A DNA stretch of 64,000 bases from Sphingobacteriales bacterium JAD_PAG50586_3 (GCA_023213195.1 CP096135.1:1816616-1880615); one strand, 5' to 3'. Counted from the first letter of the stretch, positions 9,939 through 21,151 are shown. Program-made: numbers and translations. The notes: a model not told the origin generated them from the sequence alone.

Positions 9939-10191
9939 TTATCGGAATATTTAGTGATGAAAAATATAAAAAGTCAAGTTCATTTTGTAAAATTTATTTA
10001 CCGCCACGTGGGTTATAGTTCGATGAAATTTTGTGGGGTTTATCGGATTTTCCCTCACCCACCCGATAGCTATCGGGACTCCTCCGCCATGACGTATGAG
10101 TCTACCCTATCTCGGTGGGAGAGGGTGCCGGAGACGACAACGTCGGATTCGGTGGGTGAGGGAAGTTGCAAAAACATTGAATTTTACTACA
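9939..10191. repeat. Direct repeat copy 2, hairpin-rich unit
   Basis: Second copy, 474 bp downstream of the first, starting at the shared TTATCGGAATATTT. It keeps the CCCGATAGCTATCGGG palindrome and outer arms CCCTCACCCACC / GGTGGGTGAGGG; changes on the two sides partly keep pairing. Confidence 0.75.
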
Positions 10192-10328
10192 ACCGCGTGG
10201 GTTATAATAGTATGAATTTTTGTTTAGGCTATCGGGTTTTTAAGAAGCAAAACCTATGGGGAGTTGCTGCATGTTACCTTATGTTAAGATACTGTTAATT
10301 GGTTATCTTTGTTATATATATTAGCAGT

Positions 10329-13300
10329 ATGACATTGTCACATTTTTACAAATTATATCTCTTATTATCTTTTGTTTTATTAACCCATATTGGTACCGCG
10401 CAGGTTTTTATAAATGAGGGTAGTAACCGTAACTATTCTACTATTGCCGATGAAGATGGCGAATACAAAGACTGGATAGAACTTTATAACCCCCGTGCCG
10501 ATACCATCAGCCTATACAACTATTCTATTACTGATGATATTTATAACCCTGTAAAATGGGTTTTTCCTAATATTAAATTAGCCCCCGGCCAGTATAGAAC
10601 CGTTTTTTGCAGTGCCAAAGACCGTAAGCCTGTTACCGGCTTTACCAATGTGTTAAACACCGGTACTTACAATGCTGTTACAGGTTGGAACATCCATACA
10701 GTTACCAACCCTATTGTGTGGGATGGTGTATCTAACCTTATTATCAATACCTGCTCTTACAGCTCTACCGGCTATACATCAAATTCAGAGTTTAGGCAAA
10801 GTGTTACCCCTTTTGTTTCTACTGTCTATTCTTACGAAGATGGCAGTCCTAATGCCTGTTCTGCACAGTACGGAACACCCGCTAACCTGCGGCCTAACAT
10901 GCGCATTAATGGGCAAACCATAGGTAGCGGTACAGAGCAAAACTGCAATACCTGCTACCCCGCGCCCTATGGCAACTGGTATTGGGGTGCCCGTAACGAG
11001 ATGTTGATACTAGCCTCAGAACTTACTGCAGCCGGTGTTACCCCCGGCCCTATAAATACCATTGCGTTTAATGTAGTGGGCACCGACCCTAACACTGTTT
11101 ACGATTATATCGACTTTAACCTGCAGCTTACAACCGTTAATTCGCTAAGCTCTCAGTTTATACCCATTAGCCCGTTAAACAACCAACATACAAACTTTAC
11201 CCTTGCTGCCAATGGCGAGGTGGTTTACCTGTATGCTCCCAATCAAACTTTAATAAGCCAGTTAAATGTAAACTGCGTTAATTTAGATAACAGCAGCGGC
11301 TGTTTCCCCGATACGGTGCAGAATAGCGTGCTCTTCGGTACCCCAACGCCAAATGCCACCAACAACAATTCTAACGCCTATACCAATTATTTGCAGGCCC
11401 CTGTTATATCAGTGCCATCGGGCTTTTACAGCAACCCTATATTGGTTACGTTGGTAAATCCCAATCCAACGCAATTACAATCAAAAATATACTTTACACT
11501 GGATGGTAGCGATCCTACAACCTCATCAACACTATACCAGGGTTTTCCATTATCAATAACATCAACCAAGGTTTTAAAAGCCCGCGTGTTTGCCAATGGC
11601 CAACTGCCCAGCCAGCAAAAGGTTAATTCCTATTTCTTCAATATAAACCATATTACGCCTATACTTTCTGTTATTACTGATGATGAAAACCTGTATGGCG
11701 ACGATGGTATTTTTGATAACTGGTGGCAAGACTGGCAACGCCCCGCGTATGTAGAGTATTTTGATTCTACCGCTACCCACGGCATAGTGTTTTCTCAAAA
11801 CGCGGGTATGCAAATAGATGGCGGTGCCGGTGGCAGCCGCTCGCAACCGCAGCACTCTTTCCGCATAGAGCTTGCCAATGGTGTGTTAGGCGATGGTAGC
11901 ATAAACTACGAGGTAATACCCGGCAGGCCCAACCGCTATAAATACAGTAATTTTTATTTGCGCAACGGCAGTAACCAATATTTAACACTCCCCTATAAAG
12001 ATGCATCGCAGGTTAAAATGATGTGCGATGAAACCAATGGATATTACACCGCATGGAGGCCCATATCGGTATACATAAATGGCGATTATTTTGGCTTGTA
12101 TGAGTTGAGGGAGAAAATAGACGATGAATATTTTAAAACATTGGAAGATGCAGATAGCGTTGACATATTATCGCTAAGCTATTGGTATGGCAGTGTGTTA
12201 CGTTCTACCCTGGGTTGCCCGCCCGATAGTTTTTACAATAGCTATGCAGCCTTAAACGCACTTAACACTAACGATACCGCCTACTGGAACAAGGCCGACA
12301 GGTATGTGGATATGCAATATTATGCTGATTATATTATTGGCCAATCGTGGATGGCGAATACCGACTGGCCGCAGAACAACATCAAAATTTACCGGTCGGA
12401 AAAAACAAACCGCCGCTGGCGCTTTTGTACCATAGACTAGGAACTATCGTTAGCGCCAAACAGTTGGACAGATTGTTATTTCGACCATATTGATTATTTG
12501 CTAAACCAAGACCCTAACAACATCTACATAAATATTTGGCTTAAAAGCATGCAAAACGGCAGGTTTAAAAACTACTTTATAAACCGCTTTGCCGATGTAA
12601 TGAATACCGCTTACCTAAACTCACGTTTACAACAGGTAGAAAACTGGTTTTATAACCAAACGGTAACAGAAACCCCTAAGCAGTTTGCCCGCTGGGGCGA
12701 CCCTAACAATGTGCCGGGGCAAATGAATGATTACCAGAATAACCACGCTACATTCAACTCGCAACTGCAGCAACGCACCTCTGTAGTGCGAGAAGATATT
12801 GTTACAAACTTTGATTTGCCCAATACTGTAAACCTAACGCTTGATGTTCACCCTGCCGGTGCAGGCAAAATACACATAAGCACCATAGAGCCCACTACCT
12901 ATCCATGGTCGGGCGTGTATTTTAATGGTGTGCCCGTTAAAATAGAAGCTATTGCGAATCAGGGTTTCCTATTTAACCATTGGGAAGCTAACAGCTTGAT
13001 TACAGATACCTTGGCTGCCGTGTATAACGACACGCTGGATATTTCAAATATCCAATTTGATGCCTATTTTGTAATTGATACCACTACCGGAATAAATACT
13101 CAGGCTGCAAACTTGGCCAATTTTACATTATATCCAAACCCGGCAAAATCTACCTTAATGCTGCGTTACAATGGCTCAGCACCTTATGCTAATATAGCCT
13201 TGCAAATAACAGACCTTACCGGCCGCCACATTTTACAACAAAACATGGTTAATGCAGCCATAAACACTACGGTTGATATTGGCTCTTTAGCCGGAGGCGT

Positions 13301-13370
13301 ATACATACTAAGGCTACAAAACAGCACAGGAAACATTCAACAATTCCGCTTTATTAAACTCGCAGAATAG
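10329..13370 (+). CDS. Secreted CotH-family protein with lamin-tail domain and T9SS sorting domain (in-frame stop)
   Basis: Large exported protein, about 1,013 codons when the TAG at 12438-12440 is read through; both halves are in the same frame. The start chosen is ATG 10329 (signal peptide ending HIGTAQ), 18 bp after a TATCTTTG box; an upstream in-frame codon at 10299 would place the signal peptide internally. Domains: lamin-tail domain (VFINEGSNRN...DWIELYNP), chitobiase-like Ig domain (IYFTLDGSDPTTSS), CotH region (FRIELANGVLGDGSINYEV...YGLYELREKIDDEYF), then a low-complexity C-terminal part and a type A sorting domain (LYPNPAKSTLMLRY). The stop falls in IDxELSLAPNSW within CTAGG, one of several broken sites in that context. 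CotH proteins can be protein kinases; activity here is not shown. Confidence 0.82.
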
Positions 13371-13427
13371 GTAAATGTTTTTTAATGGAAAAAGGGAAAT
13401 ACTACTAAGTACTTCCCCTTTTATTTT

Positions 13428-13460
13428 GCTGGCAACCGGCAACTGAGAACCGGCAACTAA
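13428..13460. repeat. AACCGGCAACT short repeat
   Basis: Three near-copies of (A)CCGGCAACT between the convergent CotH-type gene and the NAD(P)-binding gene. Belongs to the class of short intergenic tandem repeats seen at other gene ends in this window. Confidence 0.5.
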
Positions 13461-14105
13461 TTACAACTTCATCAACCTAAAGCCCTGCGTCCAACGGTTT
13501 TGGGCAAAGCCCGGAATACACCAAAGTATGCACAAGGCTTCTACCGCACGGCCTGCGTTGGCCTTGCCGCTGTCTTCCACTTCAAAACCAAACTGGTCTA
13601 GTATAGCGCTTACCTCTTTTCTGGCCTCATCATTATCGCCGCAAATAAACATGGTAGCTTTTTGCGGGAATGGCGGGTTAACCATCAGGTGGCTGCCAAT
13701 AGAGTTAAAGGCCTTTACAAAGTTGGCATCGGGTGCAACATCTTGCAACAATTCCAGCAGCGATTTATCAGTAGTAAAATAATTAAGCACCCCGTTTACC
13801 GGTGGCTTGGTTTCGTCTATAGGGTTGGTAGTGTCTATAACCGTTTTGCCTGCCAGGTTAGCTATGCCGGCGCTGGTAACTACGTCTATAGCCGCATGGC
13901 CTTTAACGGCTATTACTACAATATCGCCAAACTTAGCAGCGTCTTCAAAACTGCCAATTTGGGCGGCATCGTTTTTGCTTTTCCATTCGTCAAGCTTGGC
14001 GGGGTTGGTAGTGCCCAGCATTACGTTGTACCCGTGTTTTATAAAGCCCGCGCCCAGTGCTTTTGCTACCGCGCCCGATCCTAATATGCCTATGTTTTTA
14101 CTCAT
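13461..14105 (-). CDS. NAD(P)-binding F420-reductase-like protein
   Basis: 214 aa, intact. An N-terminal Rossmann motif, IGILGSGAVAKALGAGFIKHG, and LGTTNPAKLDEW, DIVVIAVKG, VIDTTNPID are typical of the NADPH-dependent F420 reductase/coenzyme-binding family (Pfam F420_oxidored). In organisms without F420 these are NAD(P)H-dependent oxidoreductases of unknown substrate. C-terminus: EALCILWCIPGFAQNRWTQGFRLMKL. Stands alone, convergent with the upstream gene and divergent from the LOG gene. Confidence 0.75.
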   Translation of the reverse strand: MSKNIGILGSGAVAKALGAGFIKHGYNVMLGTTNPAKLDEWKSKNDAAQIGSFEDAAKFGDIVVIAVKGHAAIDVVTSAGIANLAGKTVIDTTNPIDETKPPVNGVLNYFTTDKSLLELLQDVAPDANFVKAFNSIGSHLMVNPPFPQKATMFICGDNDEARKEVSAILDQFGFEVEDSGKANAGRAVEALCILWCIPGFAQNRWTQGFRLMKL

Positions 14106-14179
14106 TGTTTTTTAGGTTGATTTTTTTGATGGATTAAAATTAAGGCAGAATAACTTATGTTTGTGTTAATTGTTTATCA

Positions 14180-14738
14180 ATGAAACGTATCACTGTTTTT
14201 TGCGGTTCAAGCTATGGAAATAGCCCCGCCTATGCCAAAGCTGCCGAAGAGTTAGCAGCACTTATGGTGCAAAATAATATAGGCCTGATATACGGCGGTG
14301 GCAACATTGGCCTTATGGGCCATATTGCCGATGAGGTTTTACGCCTTGGTGGCGAAGCCATAGGCGTTATTCCACGCAAGCTAATGGAGAGGGAAGTAGG
14401 CCACTTAAACCTTACCAAACTGCACATTGTAGAAACCATGCACGAGCGTAAAGCCCTTATGGCTAACTTATGCGATGGCTTTATAGCCATGCCCGGCGGT
14501 ATTGGGACATTAGAAGAAATTATAGAGGTTTTTACCTTAGCTGCAACTGGAATATCACCACAAGCCCTGCGCCCTGCTAAATGTTGATGGCTATTACGAT
14601 AAGCTGAACGATTTTTTAGACTTTATGGTTGCCACCAACTTCTTAAAAGACGGTACAAGGCAAAGTATGTTAGTTAGCAATAATCCTGCGGGTTTACTGG
14701 CCCAAATGCAGGCTGTTTATGCATCAGGAATTGTATAA
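14180..14738 (+). CDS. LOG family (TIGR00730) nucleoside-monophosphate phosphoribohydrolase, frameshifted
   Basis: Lysine-decarboxylase-like Rossmann fold protein that in characterised members releases free cytokinin-type bases from nucleoside monophosphates. Seen: ITVFCGSSYG at the N-terminus, LIYGGGNIGLMG, and the diagnostic MPGGIGTLEEI. The first frame ends early at 14587; the second frame supplies QLEYHHKPCALLNVDGYYDKL...GTRQSMLVSNNP to a stop at 14736-14738, giving about 186 aa, normal for the family. The break falls in CCTTAG (14535-14540); replacing it by CCTGG gives the family's FTW and restores the frame. Confidence 0.82.
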
Positions 14739-14769
14739 TTCTTTATTATTAGTACAGTTTCTGGCCCCT

Positions 14770-14891
14770 GACTACTGACCCCTAACCCCTTCATTTATCA
14801 TTTATTTAAAAATCTGACTACTGACCCCTAACCCCTTCATTTATCATTTATTTAAAAATCTGACTACTGACCCCTGACTACTGACCCCTTA
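14770..14891. repeat. 46-bp tandem repeat, two full copies plus partial units
   Basis: Unit beginning GACTACTGACCCCTAACCCC repeats exactly at 14770-14815 and 14816-14861, followed by two 14-bp partial units (14862-14875, 14876-14889). Located between the LOG gene and terC; no spacers, so not a CRISPR array. Confidence 0.85.
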
Positions 14892-14892
14892 T

Positions 14893-14900
14893 TACTACCT
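14893..14900 (+). promoter_or_regulatory. -7 promoter box of terC
   Basis: TACCTTTG matches TAnnTTTG, 20 bp before the ATG of the TerC gene and directly after the tandem repeat. Confidence 0.45.
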
Positions 14901-14920
14901 TTGCCCCTTTAAAACACCTG

Positions 14921-15734
14921 ATGGAAATTAGTTTTGACCACCTTTTAACCGTAGACGGGCTTATTCGCTTACTTACACTCTCTATACTAGAGATTGTGTT
15001 GGGTATAGACAATATCATTTTTATTTCAATTATAGCAGGTAAACTACCGCGCGCCCAACAAGGCACCGCCCGTATGTGGGGTTTAAGCCTTGCTGTTGGT
15101 TATGCGTGTAATACTGCTGTCTACCATTTCGTTTATTGCAAGCATGGTAAGTCCGCTTTTCCACATTAGCGACTTTGGAGTAACGGGCCGCGATTTAATT
15201 CTATTTGCCGGTGGTGTATTCCTTATCTACAAAACCATTGTAGAGATTATTGAAAAACTATCAGACCAGCACGAAAATTCTAAAGACTTTAAAAATCGCA
15301 GCCTGGCTGCCGCTATTTTCCAAATAGTACTTATTGATATTGTATTTTCTTTCGATTCTATATTAACAGCCGTAGGCGTAAGCAGCGATTTATCGCTGGC
15401 TCAGGGCCTGCCTATTATGATTAGCGCAGTAATAATCTCTATGATTATTATGATGATTTTCTCTGGCAAGGTTAGCGAGTTTATCAACCGCAACCCGTCT
15501 ATCAAAATGCTTGCCTTGGCTTTCCTTGTGTTAATTGGCGTTATTTTGGTTGTAGAGGCGTTGCACATACACGTAGATAAAACATACGTTTACGTAGCTA
15601 TGGCATTCTCTATGGTGGTAGAGTTACTTAATATGCGCATGCGTAAGGTGCTTGCCCGCAACGAGCATGTTGCCAACCACGAAGACCCCAGCATTACCGA
15701 AGCGAAAATTAAAAACCTGCAGAAGAAGAAATAA
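14921..15734 (+). CDS. TerC family integral membrane protein, frameshifted
   Basis: Joined product about 270 aa with seven or so membrane segments. TerC signatures: SILEIVLGIDNIIFISIIAGKLP with the paired acidic residues, and IVLIDIVFSFDSILTAVGV later. Members export metal ions (manganese in characterised MeeF/MeeY-type proteins) or contribute to tellurium resistance. The frame changes near 15098-15103: removing one T from GGTTATGCG gives GMRVILLSTISFIASM and a continuous reading frame. Ends in a charged tail (KIKNLQKKK). rpe follows after 5 bp, so the two are probably one transcript. Confidence 0.85.
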
Positions 15735-15739
15735 CACCC

Positions 15740-16387
15740 ATGGCTATTATTGCACCATCAGTACTATCTGCCGATTTTGCTAACCTGCAACGCGATAGCG
15801 AAATGCTTAACCAATCGGCTGCCGACTGGTTTCATGTTGATATTATGGATGGGGTGTTTGTACCCAATATATCGTTTGGGTTTCCCGTTGTTAAAGCGCT
15901 TAAAAAGCATGCTGCCAAGCCGCTCGATGTGCATTTAATGATTGTAGACCCCGATCGTTACATAAAAGCCTTTGCCGATGCCGGTGCCGATTATTTAAGT
16001 GTGCATATAGAAGCTTGCCACCACCTGCACCGCACCCTGCAATACATTAAGGCCGAGGGCATGAAAGCCGGTGTAGCTGTTAACCCACACACGCCCGTTA
16101 ATCAACTGGAAGATATTGTAGCCGATACCGATTTGTTTTGCCTGATGAGTGTAAACCCCGGTTTTGGCGGACAAAAATTTATAGAGAATACCTACCGCAA
16201 AATAGAAAAGCTGAAAGACCTTATACTTAAGTCAGGCTCTAAAGCACTTATTGAAATTGATGGAGGGGTAGATGGCAATAACGCCGCTAAACTTATAGCC
16301 ACCGGTGCCGATGTTTTGGTGGCAGGCAACTATGTATTCTCCGCTACAGACCCTGTAGCCACCATCCAAACCCTAAAAGCTATTTAA
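15740..16387 (+). CDS. rpe: Ribulose-phosphate 3-epimerase
   Basis: Interconverts ribulose-5-phosphate and xylulose-5-phosphate in the pentose phosphate pathway. 215 aa, intact, full length. Motifs: APSVLSADFANL, HVDIMDGVFVPNISFG, DVHLMI, SVHIEAC, LMSVNPGFGGQKF and EIDGGVDGNNA, including the metal-binding His/Asp residues. Co-transcribed with terC is likely (5 bp spacing); a C-run hairpin follows the stop. Confidence 0.96.
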   Translation: MAIIAPSVLSADFANLQRDSEMLNQSAADWFHVDIMDGVFVPNISFGFPVVKALKKHAAKPLDVHLMIVDPDRYIKAFADAGADYLSVHIEACHHLHRTLQYIKAEGMKAGVAVNPHTPVNQLEDIVADTDLFCLMSVNPGFGGQKFIENTYRKIEKLKDLILKSGSKALIEIDGGVDGNNAAKLIATGADVLVAGNYVFSATDPVATIQTLKAI

Positions 16388-16396
16388 TTACGGATA

Positions 16397-16441
16397 GTTT
16401 TAATCCCCTCCTGAGGGGGTGCCCGTAGGGCGGGGGAGTTC
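16397..16441. repeat. C/G-run palindromic repeat after rpe
   Basis: CCCCTC-ctga-GGGGG and GCCCgtaGGGC hairpins within AATCCCCTCCTGAGGGGGTG. The same arrangement recurs at 18630-18672 (hairpin, then TGCCCAAAGGGCGGGG), so this is a repeat family; it may end rpe transcription. Confidence 0.65.
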
Positions 16442-16445
16442 CTTT

Positions 16446-16490
16446 ACTGACCATTGACCATTGACCATTGACCATTGTCAATTGACCATT
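16446..16490. repeat. Heptamer tandem repeat TGACCAT
   Basis: Four consecutive TGACCAT units and then TGTCAATTGACCATT, just before the stop of the minus-strand HD gene. A related ATTGTCA array lies upstream of glyS. Confidence 0.75.
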
Positions 16491-17073
16491 ATGCATCCTT
16501 CACAATCTTCATTATTTCCTCAATCCTAGTTTGCTTATTAGCCTCCCGCAAATCCTAGCAGGTAGCCGTAAAATAATGGTGGGCACTTAAAAACCGCACC
16601 TGTATCTTGTTCCACTCATTCTCATCAGTCAACACACCCCTAAACACCAGCTCTTTAAACAAGCTGTGCGAAATAGGGTAGAAGTCGTCGCGCCCCAGGT
16701 AATCAAGGTCAGCATCGCAAATTATCTCCTCAAGCTTATTATCGGGTGTTTGGGGTATTTTGGTGGCCATTATCATGCCGCAAATAATGTCAATGTCGGC
16801 ATCAGAATAACCATAGCCCGGCAGCATTTGGCGGGTAATGCGGCAACCGGCCTCTTCATGGTCGGTGTAGGTCTCGGTAAAGCCCGAGTCGTGCATTAGG
16901 GCGGCTGTTTTTAGTAAAACCAACTGCTCGTCTGCTATATTTTCTTGTTTTGATATTTGGGTTAATGCAGAAAGCACATCAATAGTATGGTGTACCCCAT
17001 GGTAATAGAGCTTAGGCGACAGGCCCTCCTTCAATTTTAACATCATGTCGGCATACAGCCTTTCGTACTCCAT
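16489..17073 (-). CDS. HD-domain phosphohydrolase (in-frame stop)
   Basis: About 194 codons when read through the TAG at 16557-16555. The HD metal-binding signature is complete: H in YYHGVHHTIDVL, HD in ALMHDSGF, and D in ICDADLDYLG. Such proteins hydrolyse phosphate esters of nucleotides; the substrate is unknown. The first frame stops at HHYFTATC, and the same frame continues DLREANKQTRIEEIMKIVKDA to a TAA at 16491-16489; the coherent tail and the CTAGG context suggest a base error in CCAGG rather than a true end. Confidence 0.75.
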
Positions 17074-17179
17074 ATTAACTATTTATTACTTTTTTTAACA
17101 TTTCAGGCCCGAATATTACTAAATATCTTACAAACCAAAAATCCTTACTTAATTTAGCCAATCATATTTGTACTGCTTA

Positions 17180-18572
17180 ATGAGGTTTTTGTTTCTGTAA
17201 TAATACTGTTTTTTGCGTTTACGCTGCCTGCCACCGCCCAAAATAAGCGGTTGATAGACAGTTTAGAAAAAGTGCTGCCCAAAACACCTACCGATACCCA
17301 CAAGGTAGACCTGCTTAATAAACTGGGCATGGAGTACTTTCTTTCTAAGCCTAAAAAAGCGCTTAAAAGCTTTGAACAGGCCCAAAAGCTGTCTTTGCAA
17401 ATAAAGTATGTTAATGGCTTGGCCATTAGTTATTATAACCTGTCGCTGGTACACTCTGCCCTGGGCGATAAAGACCATAGGCCAATTACTACAAAAACCA
17501 GTTTAATATTACTAAACAAAAGATAGACGATAGCAATAAAATATCTAACCTAAGCTCTGAAATTGCCAATAAAAACAAAGAGCTGGAGGGTAAGATAAAA
17601 GACCTGTCAGCCAAAGAAAAAGACCTGCTAAACCAGGAAGGAGAGCTAAAGTTGTTGGGTGGTGCGTTAGACAGCAGCAAGAAAGAGAATGCAGGTTTAA
17701 GCAAGGAACTGGAAACCAGCAGGCTTGAATTACAACTAAAAGAAAACAAGATTAAGATTAGAGAACAGGAGAGCGAGATTGAAATACAGCGCCAGATTGT
17801 AGTGCGCAACCTCTTTATTGCCGCCTTTGTGGTGTTGTGTGTTATAGCCTTTTTCATCTATCGTAACTATAAAGAAAAGCAAAAAACCGCCGAAGAACTG
17901 GAGGCTAAAAACCGCATTATTGCGCACGAAAAAGAGCGGTCTGAAGAGTTGTTGCTAAATATTTTACCTGCCGAAACAGCCGAAGAGCTTAAAAAATATG
18001 GCAAAGCATCGCCTCGCTATTATTCAGAAGTAACGGTGCTGTTTACCGATTTTAAAAACTTTACCCAGTATGCCGAAACCTATAGCCCTGATAAGCTGGT
18101 AGCCGAAATTGACTTTTGTTTCCGCAAGTTTGATGAGATTATTGGCCGCCACGGTTTAGAGAAAATCAAGACTATTGGCGATGCCTATATGTGTGCATCG
18201 GGGGTGCCGGCAGAAAATAGTAACGATGCCGCTGCTGTAGTAGCGGCCGCCATAGAAATACGCGATTTTATGGTGCAAATGCGTAAAGACCGTAAAAAAA
18301 TTAAAGAAGAATACTGGGAAATACGCATAGGCATAAACACCGGGCCCATTATTGCCGGTATTGTAGGTATACGCAAGTTTGCTTACGATATTTGGGGCGA
18401 TACGGTAAACATTGCATCGCGCATGGAGAGTAGTGGCGAGGAAGGGAAAATCAACATATCAGGCAGTACCTACGAGTTGGTGAAAGATAAATTTGCCTGC
18501 GTATACAGGGGTAAAATACAGGCCAAAAACAAAGGCGAGATTGAGATGTACTTTGTTGAAAGCAAAGCATAA
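17180..18572 (+). CDS. TPR-containing membrane adenylate cyclase (class III), two frameshifts
   Basis: Converts ATP to cAMP. Start ATG 17180; adding one T to T5 (17186-17190) yields a signal peptide (MRFFVSVIILFF...ATAQ). Next come about two TPR helices (LLNKLGMEYFLSKPKKALKSFEQAQ), a long coiled coil, one membrane helix (LFIAAFVVLCVIAFFIY), an S-helix-like linker and the cyclase domain: VLFTDFKNFT (metal Asp), KTIGDAYM, YDIWGDTVNIASRMES. The Lys before TIGDAY and Asp in YDIWGD favour adenine over guanine. A second break lies at CCATAGG (17475-17481), where CCAGG gives QANYYKNQFN. The TPR region is shorter than in many Bacteroidota relatives. Ends at a strong terminator. Confidence 0.85.
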
Positions 18573-18589
18573 AAGTAAACCATCATATT

Positions 18590-18620
18590 AAAAAAATCCC
18601 GCCATCAGCGGGATTTTTTT
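18590..18620 (+). terminator. Rho-independent terminator of the cyclase gene
   Basis: ATCCCGC-catca-GCGGGAT stem flanked by A7 and T7, 17 bp after the cyclase stop; symmetrical, so it could work on both strands. Confidence 0.9.
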
Positions 18621-18629
18621 AATCTTTTA

Positions 18630-18672
18630 AAATCCCCCTCTAAGAGGGGGTGCCCAAAGGGCGGGGAGTTTG
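18630..18672. repeat. C/G-run palindromic repeat
   Basis: AATCCCCCTCTAAGAGGGGG hairpin followed by TGCCCAAAGGGCGGGG, same family as 16397-16441. Lies between the convergent cyclase and T9SS type B genes. Confidence 0.7.
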
Positions 18673-18685
18673 GGCTAAATCGATA

Positions 18686-21151
18686 TTACTTTCCCGTCAA
18701 TATCGTTACTGTACCGTTATTCTTTTTAACCCCCGATGGGTGGTTTACTTCCAGAATGAAATAGTATACCCCATCGGTAGCATTGTCGCCATTCCAATCG
18801 TTTTTATAATCGCTGCTGCTATATAGCATGTTGCCCCAACGGTTATAAACCCAAAGCTTGCTTCCGGGGAATTGCTCTAAAGCGGCAAATACTAAATTAT
18901 CGTTAAACCCATCGCCGTTAGGTGTAAATACGTTTGGCACAAACACAGGCAGTTCTATAACAGTAACCACAACGGTAAACGTATCGGTACAACCTTCAGA
19001 GTTGGTTACAATAAGCGTTACGTTATAGCTTCCGGTATCGCTGTATTGGTGTTGCGGGTTTTGCTCGGTAGATGTTGTTCCATCGCCAAAATTCCAAAGC
19101 CATGTAGCCAGTGTGCCGGTTCCGGCTTCAGAACTATCAACAAACTGCACGGGTAAACCAATCAAGGTAGTATCTACACTATTATCAAACAACGCTATGG
19201 TTGGCAATACATTTATAGTAATAGAATCAACAGAAATGCCTGTACAACCATCAGCATTGGTAACGGTTACAAAGTAGCTGCCCGGTGGCACAACTGTTGT
19301 TTGTGTTTGGTCGCCATTGCTCCACAGGTAACTTGTAAAGCCGCTTCCGGCATTAATAGTGATAGCGCCATTAGGGTCGCATATAACAGTGTCTTGCCCT
19401 AGGGTAGGTTGCGGTATATTTAAAACAACGTTTGCAGAGTCTGATGAGGGTGATGAACAACCAAAGTTATTAGTTACTACTACCACATAAGTACCCGGCC
19501 CAACAGTTGTGGTTTGGGTAGTGTCGCCGTTGCTCCACAGGTAATTATCGTAGCCACTACCGGCATTTAGCACCACCTGCGCGCTTTGAGAACAGATAAC
19601 AGTATCTTGGTTTAACGAAATGCTAGGTGCCGGATTGATTGAAACCGCAACAGTATCGGTAGCTGTGCAGCCAAAACGGGTTACTGTTACCCAATAGGTT
19701 CCGGGTGTTGGCATGGTAATGGTTTGGGTAGTATCGCCAGTGCTCCAAAGGTAGCTGTCGTAGTTAGCGCCTGCATCTAATATAGCAGCAGTATCAGGAC
19801 AAACAGCTATATCAGGACCAATATTTATTTGGCTGTAGTTAGAGAAATAGCCGTAGCGAGATCCACTTATTACGTCTCCGTTAATCAAGCCCATGTGGAA
19901 TATGCCGGAAGTATTAGTAAGCAAGCTGGTAGTATTTACAGGCACATCGGTTGTGTTATATTGAATTTGTGCCGCAACCCAATTGCCACCTGTGCCTTGG
20001 TACCGGGGCAAAAGAGCCAGGTGGCACCAATGTGCTACTGCCATTAAGTATAAAGTTGCCTTCATCGCCCGCACGTATCATTATATTTAAGCCAAACTCT
20101 TCTCCTGTAGACCGTATAAAATATACTGCTGATGATCCTGTACAGTTAATTGGTGGCAATAGTGCTGAAGCTAACTCGCAACCAAAGCCACTAGCGTGCA
20201 GCACATATACATTTTGGCTGGTATTTATGTAGGTTGATGCGTTGGTAATTGGGTAGGCAAATGTTTGGCCTGTGTTTATTGTTGCAGCTGGTGTGCCATT
20301 GCCATCAATGAAAATATCAGTATTGTCTGCAATGGCTAAAATAAACACCTGCTCATTAGCATTGGCATCTAAAAAGCCTTTCATAACAATGTACTCATTT
20401 CCTAAAATATTAATCGGTACAATCTGATCGCCCATCATGTCTTGGCATTCATTGTCAGCAACAGAGTCATCTTTAATAGTAATGGCAATAGGTTTATTGG
20501 CGGTTACGTAAGACCCCCCAAGTGGGCCGCAGGCGATGTGCCTGTAGCTGCCGCTGAATAGGTTTGGCCTTTGTTTAGTACTATTTGAAAAGGAACTCCG
20601 GCCGTGTGGCCGGTAATATTTTGTGTTGGGGTTATGGTAACGGTAGTGTTATCTTCTGTAGCCACAATCTCAAACGATGAGTATGCGTTAGGAGTGTACG
20701 TACCATTGCTCCAAAAATTTTGAAACGGCGTATAAAACTCTGTACCAAGCGCATTACGGCCTTTAAGAGCGAATATTTCTGGGTTACAATTGCACGATGT
20801 GTTAATCTCGTAGTAAGCGGTAATATTTACGTTTGATACAATGTGTAAGCCATAGTTTAATACTTGGTTTGCCGGTTTATTTTCTATAGTAGCAATCCAC
20901 GGTGTTAAATCAACTGTGCTGGTGCTGTTGGCAGGTATAGTAACTACAATAGGTGTAAAGCCAATGTTTGCAGGCTGGTCTATAGTAACGGTTGCAGCCT
21001 GGTTTAATGCCGCCATGCGTATAACAATAGGTGCATCGCCATGGCTAGATGTAGCTTCGGGCGCAACAAACCAAAATTCATTATCGGTTTGGGCTTTAAC
21101 AAATTGTAGCGAGAATAAACTAAGAAACAGTAGCAGTAAAGGTTTTTTCAT
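18686..21151 (-). CDS. Large secreted protein: IgGFc-binding-like N-domain, repeat and PKD domains, T9SS type B C-terminus (two frameshifts)
   Basis: About 820 aa when three frame segments are joined. Start ATG 21151 with signal peptide KKPLLLLFLSLFSLQFVKAQ. Residues ~20-380 (TDNEFWFVAPEATSSHGDAP... YVLHASGFGCELASALLPP) resemble the IgGFc_binding family. Then three ~80-residue repeats (DTVICSQSAQVVLNAGSGYDNYLWSNGDTTQT), a PKD domain (WLWNFGDGTTSTEQNPQHQY), and the type B sorting domain (VPNVFTPNGDGFNDNL...YNRWGNMLYSS). Breaks: C6 run at 20514-20519 (restoring one base gives LGGSYVTANKPI) and CCTTGG at 19995-20000 (CCWGG restores VPGTGGNWVAA). Surface adhesin role is inference. Confidence 0.82.

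Larger units (their letters stand above)
9240..10298. repeat. Gene-free repeat block of ~1 kb
   Basis: Open frames here overlap on both strands, lack known domains and follow the repeats, so I call no gene. Contents: C-run palindromes (9310-9352, 9412-9447), two direct copies of a ~250 bp unit (9465-9718 and 9939-10191), a stretch between them with TTTGCAGGGAGG-type text, and a TATCTTTG promoter box (10304-10311) for the next gene. Confidence 0.7.

Noticed and set aside
9462..10298. Genes in the repeat block (frames up to 133 aa on both strands)
   Set aside because: They overlap on opposite strands, repeat with the direct repeats and show no protein features.
14770..14891. CRISPR array
   Set aside because: Copies are directly adjacent with no spacers and only two full units; no cas genes nearby.
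17180..18572. Guanylate cyclase
   Set aside because: Substrate-specifying residues (Lys before TIGDAY, Asp in YDIWGD) match adenylate cyclases.
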